A DNA stretch of 64,000 nt from Kordia algicida (GTDB taxonomy: Bacteria > Bacteroidota > Bacteroidia > Flavobacteriales > Flavobacteriaceae). Below are positions 43,834-52,926 of the stretch, piece by piece (within the stretch, counting starts at the first letter, position 1; each line of letters opens with the position of its first letter). Under the pieces are notes generated by a model. It ran no database searches. It was not told the DNA's origin and saw only the letters and a list, made by a program, of their open reading frames with translations. The position numbers and the translations under genes are program-made. The stretch lies in the NCBI RefSeq assembly GCF_051013375.1, contig NZ_CP142125.1; one strand, given 5' to 3'.

Positions 43834-44656
43834 TTCTGTTTCATACAAGTGTAGCACGGTCGTTACAAAGTCGTATAGTACGTCTTTTGCACTTGCTACC
43901 AAAATGTTATCACCATCTATACGACAAGACATTTATAATATTTATGGATTTGTTCGTTTTGCAGATGAAATTGTAGATTCTTTCCACGATTTTGATAAAG
44001 AATATCTTTTAGATAAATTTCAAGCCGATTTGGATTGTGCTATGGCGAATAAAATAAGTCTGAATCCTATTTTGAATGCGTTTCAATACACGGTTCATAA
44101 ATATGAAATTCCAAAACATTTGATCGATGCTTTTATGAAAAGTATGCGTCAAGATCTAGACAAAAAAGTATATTTAACACAAGAAGAATACAACGAATAC
44201 ATTTATGGTTCGGCAGATGTAGTTGGTTTAATGTGTTTAAAAGTGTTTGTAAAAGGTGATGTGGAAAAATATGAAGAATTAAAATCATCAGCGATGTCGT
44301 TAGGTTCTGCTTTTCAGAAAGTAAACTTTTTACGCGATTTAAAAGCTGATTTTGAAGATTTAGATCGTACCTATTTCCCAGATGCTGATTTGAAAAATTT
44401 AGATGAAGCATCAAAACAAAAAATTATTGCAGAAATTGAGCACGATTTTAAACTTGGCTTGGAAGGAATTTCTAAATTACCAATTGAAGCGAAGTTTGGC
44501 GTATTTACTGCATATAAGTATTATTTTAAATTATTGAAAAAGCTAAAAAGAACGCCTTCTGTTAAGATAAAAAATGCGAGAATTCGTATTCCTAATTATC
44601 AAAAAATGGCGTTATTAGCAAAATCATATGTAAATTATCAGTTAAACTTGATATAA
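43817..44656 (+). CDS. crtB: phytoene synthase
   Basis: 279 aa; condenses two GGPP to phytoene. Two Asp-rich motifs: RFADEIVDSF and FLRDLKADFEDLDRTYFP (contains DxxxD). Start YSTSFALATKML is typical. Translationally coupled to crtI by a 17-bp overlap; crtZ follows after 9 bp. Confidence 0.95.
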   Translation: MKALFDSVSYKCSTVVTKSYSTSFALATKMLSPSIRQDIYNIYGFVRFADEIVDSFHDFDKEYLLDKFQADLDCAMANKISLNPILNAFQYTVHKYEIPKHLIDAFMKSMRQDLDKKVYLTQEEYNEYIYGSADVVGLMCLKVFVKGDVEKYEELKSSAMSLGSAFQKVNFLRDLKADFEDLDRTYFPDADLKNLDEASKQKIIAEIEHDFKLGLEGISKLPIEAKFGVFTAYKYYFKLLKKLKRTPSVKIKNARIRIPNYQKMALLAKSYVNYQLNLI

Positions 44657-44665
44657 ATTTTAAAC

Positions 44666-45148
44666 ATGACAACCCTTATTTGGATAGCCGTATTTTTAGG
44701 CACATTTTGTATGATGGAGTTTATGGCGTGGGCAACGCATAAGTATGTAATGCATGGTTTTTTATGGTCATTACACAAAGATCACCATCATAAAGATCAC
44801 GATTCTTGGTTTGAACGTAACGATGCTTTCTTCATCTTTTATGCTGTAGTAAGTATTGGATGTTTCCTGCTATGGAAATTTGATATTTTTTGGGCAGGAT
44901 TGCCAATTGGTGTTGGAATTTTTGCTTACGGACTCGCTTATTTTATGGTACACGATATCTTTATTCATCAGCGTTTCAAAATGTTTCGCAAAGCAGATAA
45001 TTGGTATGCAAAAGGAATTCGTAGAGCACATAAAATTCACCACAAACACTTAGGGAAAGCTGATGGAGAATGTTTTGGAATGCTTTGGGTTCCGATGAAA
45101 TATTTTAAAACAAACAAAAAGCCATCACTCAGCAAGCGAAAAAGCTAA
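44666..45148 (+). CDS. crtZ: beta-carotene hydroxylase
   Basis: 160-aa membrane di-iron hydroxylase of the fatty acid hydroxylase superfamily, converting beta-carotene to zeaxanthin. His-box motifs: HKYVMHG, HKDHHHKDH, HDIFIHQRF and RRAHKIHHKH. Third gene of the crt operon; its last 24 bp overlap the end of the opposing thioredoxin gene. Confidence 0.95.
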   Translation: MTTLIWIAVFLGTFCMMEFMAWATHKYVMHGFLWSLHKDHHHKDHDSWFERNDAFFIFYAVVSIGCFLLWKFDIFWAGLPIGVGIFAYGLAYFMVHDIFIHQRFKMFRKADNWYAKGIRRAHKIHHKHLGKADGECFGMLWVPMKYFKTNKKPSLSKRKS

Positions 45149-45703
45149 CAATTCATCTATTTGATTGCGAACGGTTTCACTATTCCAATTAGAAACTCCA
45201 ATTTTCTTCATAATAATTTTTCCTCGATCATCAATTAAAAATGTTGCTGGAATACTGTTTGAATACAATTCTTTAGGCGCTTTTTCTGAGGAATAATACA
45301 CTGGTAAATTGTACTGGTTTTTTCCTAAATACGCATTGACTTTTTCAACCGCATCATTTGCCACAAATAGAAACTTGATTTTATCTCCATAATCTTTATG
45401 CAATTTGTTCAAGTTTGGCATTTCTGCAATGCATGGCGGACACCAAGTTGCCCAAAAATTAATCAAAATGATTTCTCCTTCCATTTCCTGAAAGTTTACA
45501 TTTTTACCTGAACTATCTACTAAATTCCAATGAAAATCGTTTACAACCTCTCTATTGGTTTCTTCTATGCTTGCCGGACTAGAAACTGCAACGTATACTT
45601 TTAGCAATTGAACTTTAACAAAAGTACCAAGAGGTGTAAAAAGCAAAAGCGCAATTGCAACAAAAAAAATGATATTATTTCTTAGTTTTTTTGTGATGTT
45701 CAT
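45125..45703 (-). CDS. TlpA-like membrane-anchored thiol-disulfide oxidoreductase
   Basis: 192 aa with an N-terminal membrane anchor and a periplasmic thioredoxin fold with active site WATWCPPCIAEMP (CPPC) and cis-Pro in SIPATFLID. Probably reduces periplasmic disulfides, for example in cytochrome c maturation. Convergent overlap with crtZ; 6 bp after the OmpA-like gene. Confidence 0.88.
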   Translation of the reverse strand: MNITKKLRNNIIFFVAIALLLFTPLGTFVKVQLLKVYVAVSSPASIEETNREVVNDFHWNLVDSSGKNVNFQEMEGEIILINFWATWCPPCIAEMPNLNKLHKDYGDKIKFLFVANDAVEKVNAYLGKNQYNLPVYYSSEKAPKELYSNSIPATFLIDDRGKIIMKKIGVSNWNSETVRNQIDELLAFSLAE

Positions 45704-45709
45704 AAATTT

Positions 45710-46129
45710 TTATTCTGTTTTTACAATTTCTATACGATCATTTTTCATGTCACCTATCCTTGTAGGAGTATGATATATACGATCAGTTTCTCCAAAACCT
45801 TTTGCAATTAATCGTGTTGAATCTACACCTCTATTAATTAATTCTTCTTTAATGATTTCTGCTCGTTTTTGTGTTTTTACTAAATTATCTTCTTGTTTTC
45901 CTCTCAATGTTGAATGAGATTTGACCATATAGGAAGCATTTGAGTTTTTGATAATGACAGCTAATGTGTCTAAAATTTTGAAAGATTCTTTTTTCAATTC
46001 TAGTGATGCTGAATTTTTAAATTTTAATTGCGCTGAAAGTTCTTGTATTTTTTGAGAATGATCTTGTGAAAAGACCTTTCCAACCAAAAAGAAACAAGTC
46101 ACAATTACAATATATTTTAGGTTTTTCAT
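45710..46129 (-). CDS. OmpA-like domain protein
   Basis: 139 aa with a signal peptide ending VFSQ and a C-terminal OmpA-family peptidoglycan-binding domain (VKSHSTLRGKQEDN, RAEIIKEELINRGVDSTRLIAKGFGET in key residues NRGVDSTRL and GFGE). No barrel; a periplasmic peptidoglycan-associated protein. In one unit with the TlpA-like gene. Confidence 0.85.
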   Translation of the reverse strand: MKNLKYIVIVTCFFLVGKVFSQDHSQKIQELSAQLKFKNSASLELKKESFKILDTLAVIIKNSNASYMVKSHSTLRGKQEDNLVKTQKRAEIIKEELINRGVDSTRLIAKGFGETDRIYHTPTRIGDMKNDRIEIVKTE

Positions 46130-46265
46130 CGATTAAATTTTATAACAACGAAAGATATATAATTAGTAGTAATTAAGAAATCAACAAGGCAATCTAAAAG
46201 CATTCACAAACCTGTCAGAATAAAACTAGAATCATACTGCGGTAACTGCAATGAATTCAAAATAC

Positions 46266-46319
46266 ATGGCTGTGACTAAGCGAAGTCGAAATGTATGGCG
46301 GTGACTGAGCGGAGTCGAA
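46266..46319. repeat. tandem pair of TGACTNAGCGNAGTCGAA motifs
   Basis: Two adjacent about 27-bp copies: GTGACTAAGCGAAGTCGAA and GTGACTGAGCGGAGTCGAA, directly after bshA (minus strand). Related single motifs lie at 6986-7003, 14039-14053, 23148-23162 and possibly 54664-54682, all intergenic. Confidence 0.7.
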
Positions 46320-46320
46320 G

Positions 46321-47448
46321 TCACGCCATTTCAAAAGCCTTTTGATAAATAAACTCATACACAGGTACAATTTTATTAATATCAAATGCTGCTGCTTCTT
46401 TTTTGGCTACCGCTTTAAATTTTGCTAATTCTGCATCGTCTTTTAAAATTTTAAGCGCGTTGCGCGACATGTCTTGTACATCACCAACTTCACTCAAATA
46501 TCCTGAAACACCATGCACATTTACTTCTGGTATTCCTCCTGTATTACTCGATATGACTGGAACGGATGAAATCATAGCTTCTAAAGCTGCCAATCCGAAG
46601 CTTTCCGTTTCCGATGGTAATAGAAATAAATCCGAGAAGCATAATATTTTATCAATCTCGTTGCTGTTTCCTAAGAAAATTACCTTATTCGAGATTCCCA
46701 ATTGCTCACATAATAGCTCCGCAGGTTCTTTTTCTGGACCTTCGCCAACCATCATGAGTTTGGCAGGAATTTCTTTTTGTATTTCATAGAAAATTTTAAT
46801 CACATCATCAATACGTTTTACTTTACGAAAGTTACTAATGTGTGTAATAATTTTTTCATCCTCAGTCGCCATCAAACTACGTTGACAATCCGTAAATCCT
46901 TTATCGTATTTAGAAACATCAATAAAGTTTGGCACAACATCAATTTCGCGCTTTATGTCAAATAATCGCAAGGTATCTTGCTTTAAACTTTCTGAAACCG
47001 ACGTGACAACATCTGATTTGTTGATGCTAAATGTTACTGCCGATTTGTAAAACGGATGACTTCCTACTAAGGTAATATCGGTTCCGTGAAGCGTCGTAAC
47101 CATTGGTACGGTGATTCCTTCTTCCGCCAACATCTTTTTTGCCATATAACCTGCGTATGCATGCGGAATGGCATAGTGCACGTGCAATAAATCAATTTTG
47201 TGTAGCTTCACCATATCGACCAATTTGCTCGATAACGCCAATTCATACGGTTGGTAATGAAATAGTGGATATTCTGGTACATTTACTTCATGAAAATGAA
47301 TGTTTTCGCTCAATAAAGCCAAGCGAACAGGCTGTTTGTACGTAATAAAATGTATTTCGTGTCCTCTATTGGCTAAGGCAATTCCTAGTTCGGTAGCTAC
47401 AACGCCACTTCCGCCAAATGTAGGGTAACATACAATTGCTATTTTCAA
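46321..47448 (-). CDS. bshA: N-acetyl-alpha-D-glucosaminyl L-malate synthase
   Basis: GT4-family glycosyltransferase making the first intermediate of bacillithiol. 375 aa starting IAIVCYPTFGGSGVVATELG, with HVHYAIPHAY, LHGTDITLVG, and LLPSETESFGLAALEAM (donor-binding Glu). The GGSGVVATELG start separates BshA from other GT4 enzymes. Bacillithiol use is established in some Bacteroidota; bshB and bshC are not in the window. Confidence 0.92.
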   Translation of the reverse strand: MKIAIVCYPTFGGSGVVATELGIALANRGHEIHFITYKQPVRLALLSENIHFHEVNVPEYPLFHYQPYELALSSKLVDMVKLHKIDLLHVHYAIPHAYAGYMAKKMLAEEGITVPMVTTLHGTDITLVGSHPFYKSAVTFSINKSDVVTSVSESLKQDTLRLFDIKREIDVVPNFIDVSKYDKGFTDCQRSLMATEDEKIITHISNFRKVKRIDDVIKIFYEIQKEIPAKLMMVGEGPEKEPAELLCEQLGISNKVIFLGNSNEIDKILCFSDLFLLPSETESFGLAALEAMISSVPVISSNTGGIPEVNVHGVSGYLSEVGDVQDMSRNALKILKDDAELAKFKAVAKKEAAAFDINKIVPVYEFIYQKAFEMA

Positions 47449-47460
47449 AGTTAGTTAGGT

Positions 47461-50373
47461 TTAGTCTTCAATTGCTTCGTATATGAGCTTTTGAATTTTG
47501 GTTCGTATATCAGTTTTAATTAGTTTTCTATTCGACATCGTCGGATAGGTTCTGTTAGATAAGAAAACGTATACAATGTCTTCATCTGGATCTGCCCACG
47601 TGTACGTTCCTGTGAATCCTGAATGTCCAAAACTATTCATCGATACACAACCACAAGTTGGTCCAACATCGCCAAGTTGCGGTTTGTCAAACCCTACGCC
47701 GCGTCGGTTGTCTTTGTGGCAATAGTAACAGTTGTTGAATTTTGCTATGGTTGCCGCATCAAAATATTTGACATTACCGTACGTTCCGCCTTGTAAATAC
47801 ATTTGCATGATTTTGGCAACATCATTGGCATTGCTAAATAATCCTGCGTGTCCTCCTATTCCACCTTGCATGGCTGCGCCCATATCGTGAACGTAACCTT
47901 GCAATGTTTGATTTCGATAATAGTCGTCAATTTCTGAAGGAACTATCATTTTTTTTGAAAATTTTTCCAACGGATTGTATGTTGTGTAATGTGCACCTAA
48001 CGATTTGTAGAAATAATGTTGTGTAAGTTTGTTTAAATCAGTTTTGTATGAAGCTTCTATATAATCTTTTAGAATGTAAAAAGGCAAGTCACTGTATTTG
48101 TATCGCTTTCTTTTTAGTAAATCACTGTCAATGATACGTTGCATGATGGAATCTTTGTATTCCGCATTCATGTATAAGTTTTTAGCAACTTTGATACTGT
48201 ATTTTTCTGATTTTTTGTTGCTGTACCATTTTTTATCTGGCTTTTTGGTAATGGAGTCTAACGTGTTTACATAGAAAGGAATCCATGGTTTTAAACGTGC
48301 GTAATGCGATAGAATTTCTACTACTTTTAGTTTTTCTTTGTTGGTTCCTTTGAATTTTGGCAACAAGTCTACAAGTTTGGAATTGAGCGCAAGATTTTTG
48401 TTTTCTTCTTGTTTCATTACCATTGGTAAGGTTGCTAATATTTTTGTCATGGAAGCAACATCATAAATATCACTGTCGGTTACTTTTTGTTTTTTCTTGT
48501 ACGTATGATACCCAAAGTTTTTGTTGTAGATTACTTTTCCTCTACGCGCGATAAGCAATTGTACACCTGGCGCCATTTTTTCAGATACAACTAATTCCGC
48601 TAGCGAATCAATGCGTTTTAGTTTTACCGAACTGACACCAACCGTTTCTGGCAAATCATAACCTAAGCGAGAGAGTTGTTGCGTAACAATTCCCGTACTT
48701 AGCGGAAAGTCGTTTTTGATACGAACAGGCAATTTTCCTTCTGCTTTTAATGCTCCAAAAATGATTTGTGCAGAAATTTCTTGAGAAGCATCACTGTTTT
48801 GATAGGATACAATAATGTTGTCAATATTGGTAAAGCTTTTTACTTTGTTGAGACTGTACGGACTTGCAAATACATCTAGAATTACCGTATTGGTTCGTGC
48901 TACTTCTTGCAACCAAACGATTTCTTTGTCTGTAAATTGATAGTCTTCTGTTGAACTTGCGTCGGATTTGTGAAAACCAATAATTACCGTTGAATAGTTA
49001 GAAAGTCGTTCAACTAAATCGGCAAGATTTTTTCCTTTGATGATGTCTACCGCAGCATATTTACGTAAGGTATTGATAAATGTACTTTCGTTTGCATCGC
49101 CCATTTTTACGTAGGCAATTTTTTGTTTATCTAAGTTTTGAATCGGCAAGATACTGTCATTTACTTTTACCGCCGTAATTGCATGTTTGATGGCTTTTCG
49201 GTGCAAAAGATCGTCTTTTATGAGTTGCAAATCTATTAGGATAGAATCTTCCTTTATCGGTTCAGCCGTGAACAAACCGTGCTTGTATTTTGCGGCGAGA
49301 ATCTTTTTTACAGAATACGCCAAGCGTTCTTCTTTGATGAGTCCGACCATGATTGCTTCTTCAAATTTTTGTAGCACCTGAGGCAATTCTCCCGGAAGGA
49401 GCAATATATCATTTCCCGCCAGAAATGCTGCCAATTCTACATCGCCAGGTTTTTCGTTGGCTGTGAGTCGTTTATCATTGAGTTTCGCCGAAAAGATGAG
49501 TCCGTTATACCCAAATTCTTCTTTGAGTATTTTGGTGACAACGTTGTAAGATAACGACGCAGAAAGTCCGTCAATAGGTTCGATATTTGGCACTTGTACA
49601 TGTCCAGTCATGATTGCCTCAATGTTGTTATTGATGAGATTTCGGTACGGATATAAGTCTACATTTTCTATATATTCTTCAGAAATATTCAGTTCGGGAA
49701 AGGTTGCTGCGGCATCCAAAGATTTGTTTCCCATTGATGGAAAGTATTTTGCGCAAGCGACAACTCCTGATTTTTGCATGCCTTTGTGAAAAGCGAGTGT
49801 TTTTTCGGTTACATTATTTTCAGATTCTCCAAATGAACGATTTCCTGCTACAGATGTTTTAAAACTATGTACAGCAGTGTTTGGTGCAAAGTTTACATGT
49901 ATTCCCAAACGCTTACTTTGCTCTCCAATACGTTGTCCTATTTGTTCTATAAGATAGTTGTTTTGAATGGCGCCAAGCATCATATTGTGCGGATAGGTTG
50001 GTAAAGAATCGAGCTGATTTCCTAAGCCAAATTCGGCATCCATGGAAATGAGCAACGGAATTTTGGAAAGGTTTTGAAATTGATTGGTAAGTTCAACTTG
50101 ATGCGTTGGATTTCCGCCTAAGAATAGTACGCCACCAACGTTGTATTTCATTATTTGTTGCTTTATTCTATTGTCGGCAGCCAAACCTTTGTTAGCATAC
50201 GCGCCAATGGTAAAGAGTTGTCCTAAGCGTTCTTTAAGCGTCATGTTTGTGTAGACACTATCTACCCATTTTTCTTGAGCTGTGTATTTCTTTGGTAGCT
50301 TTGTGTACGGTTGATGCGCACTTATTATAAAGAGGGAAACGATAAAGAGGATGATCGCGCTGAATTTATTCAT
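47461..50373 (-). CDS. GH3-like (inactive?) and serine hydrolase fusion, exported
   Basis: 970 aa from ATG 50373 with a signal peptide (FSAIILFIVSLFIISA). The earlier in-frame ATG at 50475 would run through the terminator of the gene upstream. Residues 35-385 are a GH3/NagZ-like barrel, but the NagZ catalytic motifs are altered: KHFPGHG..DSH reads KYFPSMG..LDAA (209-222) and the nucleophile motif FSDDL reads FSAKL (294-298). A GH3 C-terminal region follows (400-575). Residues about 580-970 form a beta-lactamase/PBP-type domain with the SMTK nucleophile motif (Ser641, Lys644) and HSGFTGT. Likely periplasmic, peptidoglycan-related. 12 bp from bshA. Confidence 0.88.
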   Translation of the reverse strand: MNKFSAIILFIVSLFIISAHQPYTKLPKKYTAQEKWVDSVYTNMTLKERLGQLFTIGAYANKGLAADNRIKQQIMKYNVGGVLFLGGNPTHQVELTNQFQNLSKIPLLISMDAEFGLGNQLDSLPTYPHNMMLGAIQNNYLIEQIGQRIGEQSKRLGIHVNFAPNTAVHSFKTSVAGNRSFGESENNVTEKTLAFHKGMQKSGVVACAKYFPSMGNKSLDAAATFPELNISEEYIENVDLYPYRNLINNNIEAIMTGHVQVPNIEPIDGLSASLSYNVVTKILKEEFGYNGLIFSAKLNDKRLTANEKPGDVELAAFLAGNDILLLPGELPQVLQKFEEAIMVGLIKEERLAYSVKKILAAKYKHGLFTAEPIKEDSILIDLQLIKDDLLHRKAIKHAITAVKVNDSILPIQNLDKQKIAYVKMGDANESTFINTLRKYAAVDIIKGKNLADLVERLSNYSTVIIGFHKSDASSTEDYQFTDKEIVWLQEVARTNTVILDVFASPYSLNKVKSFTNIDNIIVSYQNSDASQEISAQIIFGALKAEGKLPVRIKNDFPLSTGIVTQQLSRLGYDLPETVGVSSVKLKRIDSLAELVVSEKMAPGVQLLIARRGKVIYNKNFGYHTYKKKQKVTDSDIYDVASMTKILATLPMVMKQEENKNLALNSKLVDLLPKFKGTNKEKLKVVEILSHYARLKPWIPFYVNTLDSITKKPDKKWYSNKKSEKYSIKVAKNLYMNAEYKDSIMQRIIDSDLLKRKRYKYSDLPFYILKDYIEASYKTDLNKLTQHYFYKSLGAHYTTYNPLEKFSKKMIVPSEIDDYYRNQTLQGYVHDMGAAMQGGIGGHAGLFSNANDVAKIMQMYLQGGTYGNVKYFDAATIAKFNNCYYCHKDNRRGVGFDKPQLGDVGPTCGCVSMNSFGHSGFTGTYTWADPDEDIVYVFLSNRTYPTMSNRKLIKTDIRTKIQKLIYEAIED

Positions 50374-50476
50374 AGGGTAACTTTCACTTACATGTACGGT
50401 ATTGGTAAGACAAAAAAGATGCCATTTTTTACCGCATTCACAATATAGATTAAATGTACAGACTTTCTCGCACACA

Positions 50477-50508
50477 AAAAAGTCTTGTTGAAAATTAACA
50501 AGACTTTT
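50477..50508 (-). terminator. terminator of the 143-aa gene
   Basis: AAAAGTCTTGTT / AACAAGACTTTT stem with 7-nt loop and T run on the minus strand. Confidence 0.9.
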
Positions 50509-50525
50509 AGATTTTTGTATGATGC

Positions 50526-50957
50526 TTATATTTTTTGCTTTTTGAACGGTTTCTGCTCTTTTTCGTTGGGAAATGTTTGTTTAAAGTATTTTTCTATCAT
50601 TTTACGATGCATTTCCATGCGTTGTTTCCAAAGAGAATCTATATTTTGATGGCGCTGCAAGAAACCAAAAGGAGTGTTTTGTGATTTTGTGTCTATTTCT
50701 GGAAAAAGACTAGCGAATTCTTTTGGAAAAAAGTTTTTCATTAATGAATCAAGCTTTTTAGAATGCATTTTTAGATTTCCGCTTGAAGATGAATATGAAT
50801 AGATAGAATCGTATTGGATAAGATTTCCGTTTTCGTCATATTTTTTGTTGACTTCTACCCTTTCATCTGGTTGTTGTTGATTTTTTGTTGATTGTGCATT
50901 ACTCGTTTGCGCTGTAAGAAACGTCAAAAATACACATACCATTGTGAGCTTTTTCAT
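50526..50957 (-). CDS. exported hypothetical protein, 143 aa
   Basis: Signal peptide ending QTSNAQS; the mature part is charged, begins TKNQQQPDERVEVNKKYDE (low complexity) and ends in Lys-rich sequence. Rich in Met/Phe/Lys in MHRKMIEKYFKQTFP. Family not recognised. Confidence 0.65.
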   Translation of the reverse strand: MKKLTMVCVFLTFLTAQTSNAQSTKNQQQPDERVEVNKKYDENGNLIQYDSIYSYSSSSGNLKMHSKKLDSLMKNFFPKEFASLFPEIDTKSQNTPFGFLQRHQNIDSLWKQRMEMHRKMIEKYFKQTFPNEKEQKPFKKQKI

Positions 50958-51268
50958 GAAATTTCTATTTTAAACAGTTAAACATAGTTTTTTGAATGTT
51001 TTTTTGTATTTAACAAATAAAATGCCATGAGTTTTTAAAGCAGATTGACAGTATTATTTTTTTGATTTTTTTAACAAAAAAGTGACATTTTAAACCTTTT
51101 TATTTTTTCTTAAATCATCTTGCATCTCAGCAATAGTGTCATTTTGACAGAAAATAAATATTGACTTTTATAAAATCATTTTATAATTTAGACTAGCGAA
51201 AATGGCACACTTTATGCCTTTTTGCTTTTGTATTTTTATTCGGTTTAACTTTTTAATTTTTTTTAATT
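50958..51268. other. AT-rich intergenic region
   Basis: About 310 bp between divergent genes. It has two related segments, GTGACATTTTAAAC and GTGTCATTTTGACA, about 65 bp apart, but no clear promoter boxes, RNA gene or ORF. Confidence 0.5.
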
Positions 51269-51439
51269 ATGGAGAAACAACCTTTAAGAGTCCAATTAGT
51301 AAAGAAAAGAGGGGAAAGTTATCAGATTAAACTTCCATATTTGGACGTTCCCGTTACTGTTGATACGGAGATTTATAGCAGAATGCTAAAAGATCCAAGT
51401 TATCAATTTGGCAATAATTCATTAGCCAATTATTCGTAA
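51269..51439 (+). CDS. small hypothetical protein, 56 aa
   Basis: Reads MEKQPLRVQLVKKRGESYQI then KLPYLDVPVTVDTEIYSRML, ending SLANYS. Soluble, no Cys, no GG leader. Followed by a clear terminator (51514-51552), supporting a real gene. It lies 319 bp ahead of the lanthipeptide precursor 8; link unknown. Confidence 0.6.
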   Translation: MEKQPLRVQLVKKRGESYQIKLPYLDVPVTVDTEIYSRMLKDPSYQFGNNSLANYS

Positions 51440-51513
51440 GGATAGATATATATTCGTTCTATAAAACTTTTTTGTAGGATGTAATGATGTATGCTATCTG
51501 TTATTTCGTTTTA

Positions 51514-51552
51514 TAAAAAAGTCTTGCTCGTATTGTTGAGTAAGGCTTTTTA
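51514..51552 (+). terminator. terminator after the 56-aa gene
   Basis: AAAGTCTTGCTC / GAGTAAGGCTTT stem (with G-U pairs), 8-nt loop, T run. The remaining bases to 51757 show no further feature. Confidence 0.85.
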
Positions 51553-51757
51553 TATTCTTCTTTTACATGATTAATAGATTTTAATATTATGCAGTATAAT
51601 CTTTAAGTATGTCACACCTTTGATTCGTAAGGCATTGCTTTCAATTTTGAGTTTATTTTCTATTGCCTAAATCATCTAATTTCGGGCAGCTTGTGTTTTT
51701 TATTCGAGTTTTAATGAATTGCTTTGTGATATTATTAATATTAAAATCTATTTAATT

Positions 51758-51997
51758 ATGAAAAAAAAGTTTTCTCGTTCACTTTCGTTGAACAAAAAAT
51801 CAGTTGCTTCTTTGTCTAACAAAGCCCAAAGGCGAGTTGTTGGAGGAAATGACGACAAAACAAATTATGAAACTTGTGAAATTAATTGTATTCCAGAAAC
51901 CGTATATCCAACATGTGAAGATACGTGTCATACCGATTGCAATTGCACAGGAGCCTTTTGTTATACGGGAGATCAAGGTTGGGGAGCTTGTTCTTAA
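51758..51997 (+). CDS. class I lanthipeptide-type precursor peptide 8, linked to LanC (79 aa)
   Basis: Start MKKKFSRSLSLNKKSVASLS is preferred over an in-frame TTG 13 codons earlier. The leader ends RRVVGG near residues 25-30, and the core of about 48 aa has eight Cys with Thr next to most of them (YETCE, PTCEDTCHTDCNCTG, FCYTG, GACS). This is the only precursor with modification genes downstream (nucleotidyltransferase, LanC) on the same strand and so is the likely substrate of that LanC. Confidence 0.88.
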   Translation: MKKKFSRSLSLNKKSVASLSNKAQRRVVGGNDDKTNYETCEINCIPETVYPTCEDTCHTDCNCTGAFCYTGDQGWGACS

Positions 51998-52017
51998 TCA
52001 TCAATTTGTAAACTACC

Positions 52018-52047
52018 ATCAAGGCGCAATTACCGTTGCGCCTTGAT
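52018..52047 (+). promoter_or_regulatory. hairpin without T run between precursor 8 and NTase gene
   Basis: Perfect 12-bp stem ATCAAGGCGCAA / TTGCGCCTTGAT with a 6-nt loop, not followed by T residues on either strand. May stabilise the precursor mRNA or partly end transcription, giving more precursor than enzyme. Confidence 0.7.
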
Positions 52048-52139
52048 TAAAATTAGACATTCTCAAATATCCATTTGCGATTTTATCCTATTTCAACGTA
52101 GAAATGATACTTTAATTTTATTCCGTTAATTTTTAAAGA

Positions 52140-52904
52140 ATGATCCCAACAAACATTACATCTATTTTGGAATCTTATGTTTCTAAACTAAAAGAAAACA
52201 CCGAGATTATTGGTGTGTTTTTAGTGGGTAGTTATGCCACGGGGCAATTTTCAGAGCATTCTGATATTGATATTAAAATTATTCTGAATTCTAATGTTAG
52301 TAAACGGTATAAAGGTGTAAAAATTTGTAATGGATATCATATTTCATATACTGCTTATCCTGTAACGGAAGCCTATGATTACTTTTATTCACAATTGCGA
52401 TCGTATTCGAAATTTCAAGCACGCATGCTTTCGCAAGGAATCATTTTACATGATGTAACTGGAGAAATGAAGCATTTGAAAGAAGAAGCCATTTTGGTTA
52501 TGCAATTGCCTTTTATAAAGCATCCCTTAAAAAGTTTACAATTACAAGCGTATAGTCTTTGGAAATATAAAGATGCATTACTGCAAGACAATTTGGGCAT
52601 ATTTACCTTGAAAGAGTTTCATGTGTTTTTAGAAAAATCGTTGATTTTATACACGAAATTGTTGGGTGTAGAATGTATTTTTCAATATCCGTTTTTTAAG
52701 ATGGAGAATTATATTTCAAATGTCTCTTTTAGAGAAAAGTACAATATTCCTAAGTTTCCTGATGAATCGTTTTTAGATATGTATGTAAAAGGCATCACGC
52801 TTACGGTCGCTGATGATATTAAAAATACAGCACGTAGCATTTTTAATGTTATAGAAACCAAGTTACAGATTGATTTTGAACAGTTTGAAATTGTGAGTTC
52901 GTGA
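52140..52904 (+). CDS. nucleotidyltransferase-fold protein next to LanC
   Basis: 254 aa. The N-terminal part has the polymerase-beta-type minimal nucleotidyltransferase motif VFLVGSYATGQFSEHSDID (Gly30-Ser31, Asp42, Asp44). A third catalytic carboxylate is not obvious in the following strand (YHISYTAYPV). The C-terminal part (about 110-254) is helical and unassigned, resembling substrate-binding domains of aminoglycoside-type nucleotidyltransferases in layout only. It starts 142 bp after precursor 8 and ends 22 bp before the LanC gene, so the three likely form one unit. Activity on peptides is not known. Confidence 0.85.
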   Translation: MIPTNITSILESYVSKLKENTEIIGVFLVGSYATGQFSEHSDIDIKIILNSNVSKRYKGVKICNGYHISYTAYPVTEAYDYFYSQLRSYSKFQARMLSQGIILHDVTGEMKHLKEEAILVMQLPFIKHPLKSLQLQAYSLWKYKDALLQDNLGIFTLKEFHVFLEKSLILYTKLLGVECIFQYPFFKMENYISNVSFREKYNIPKFPDESFLDMYVKGITLTVADDIKNTARSIFNVIETKLQIDFEQFEIVSS

Positions 52905-52926
52905 GTTTGTTATTTAACTGAAAGCA

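Noticed and set aside
47461..50475. Large 1000-aa protein as a missing LanB dehydratase
   Set aside because: It has GH3 and SxxK hydrolase features and a signal peptide; no LanB glutamylation or elimination domain signatures.
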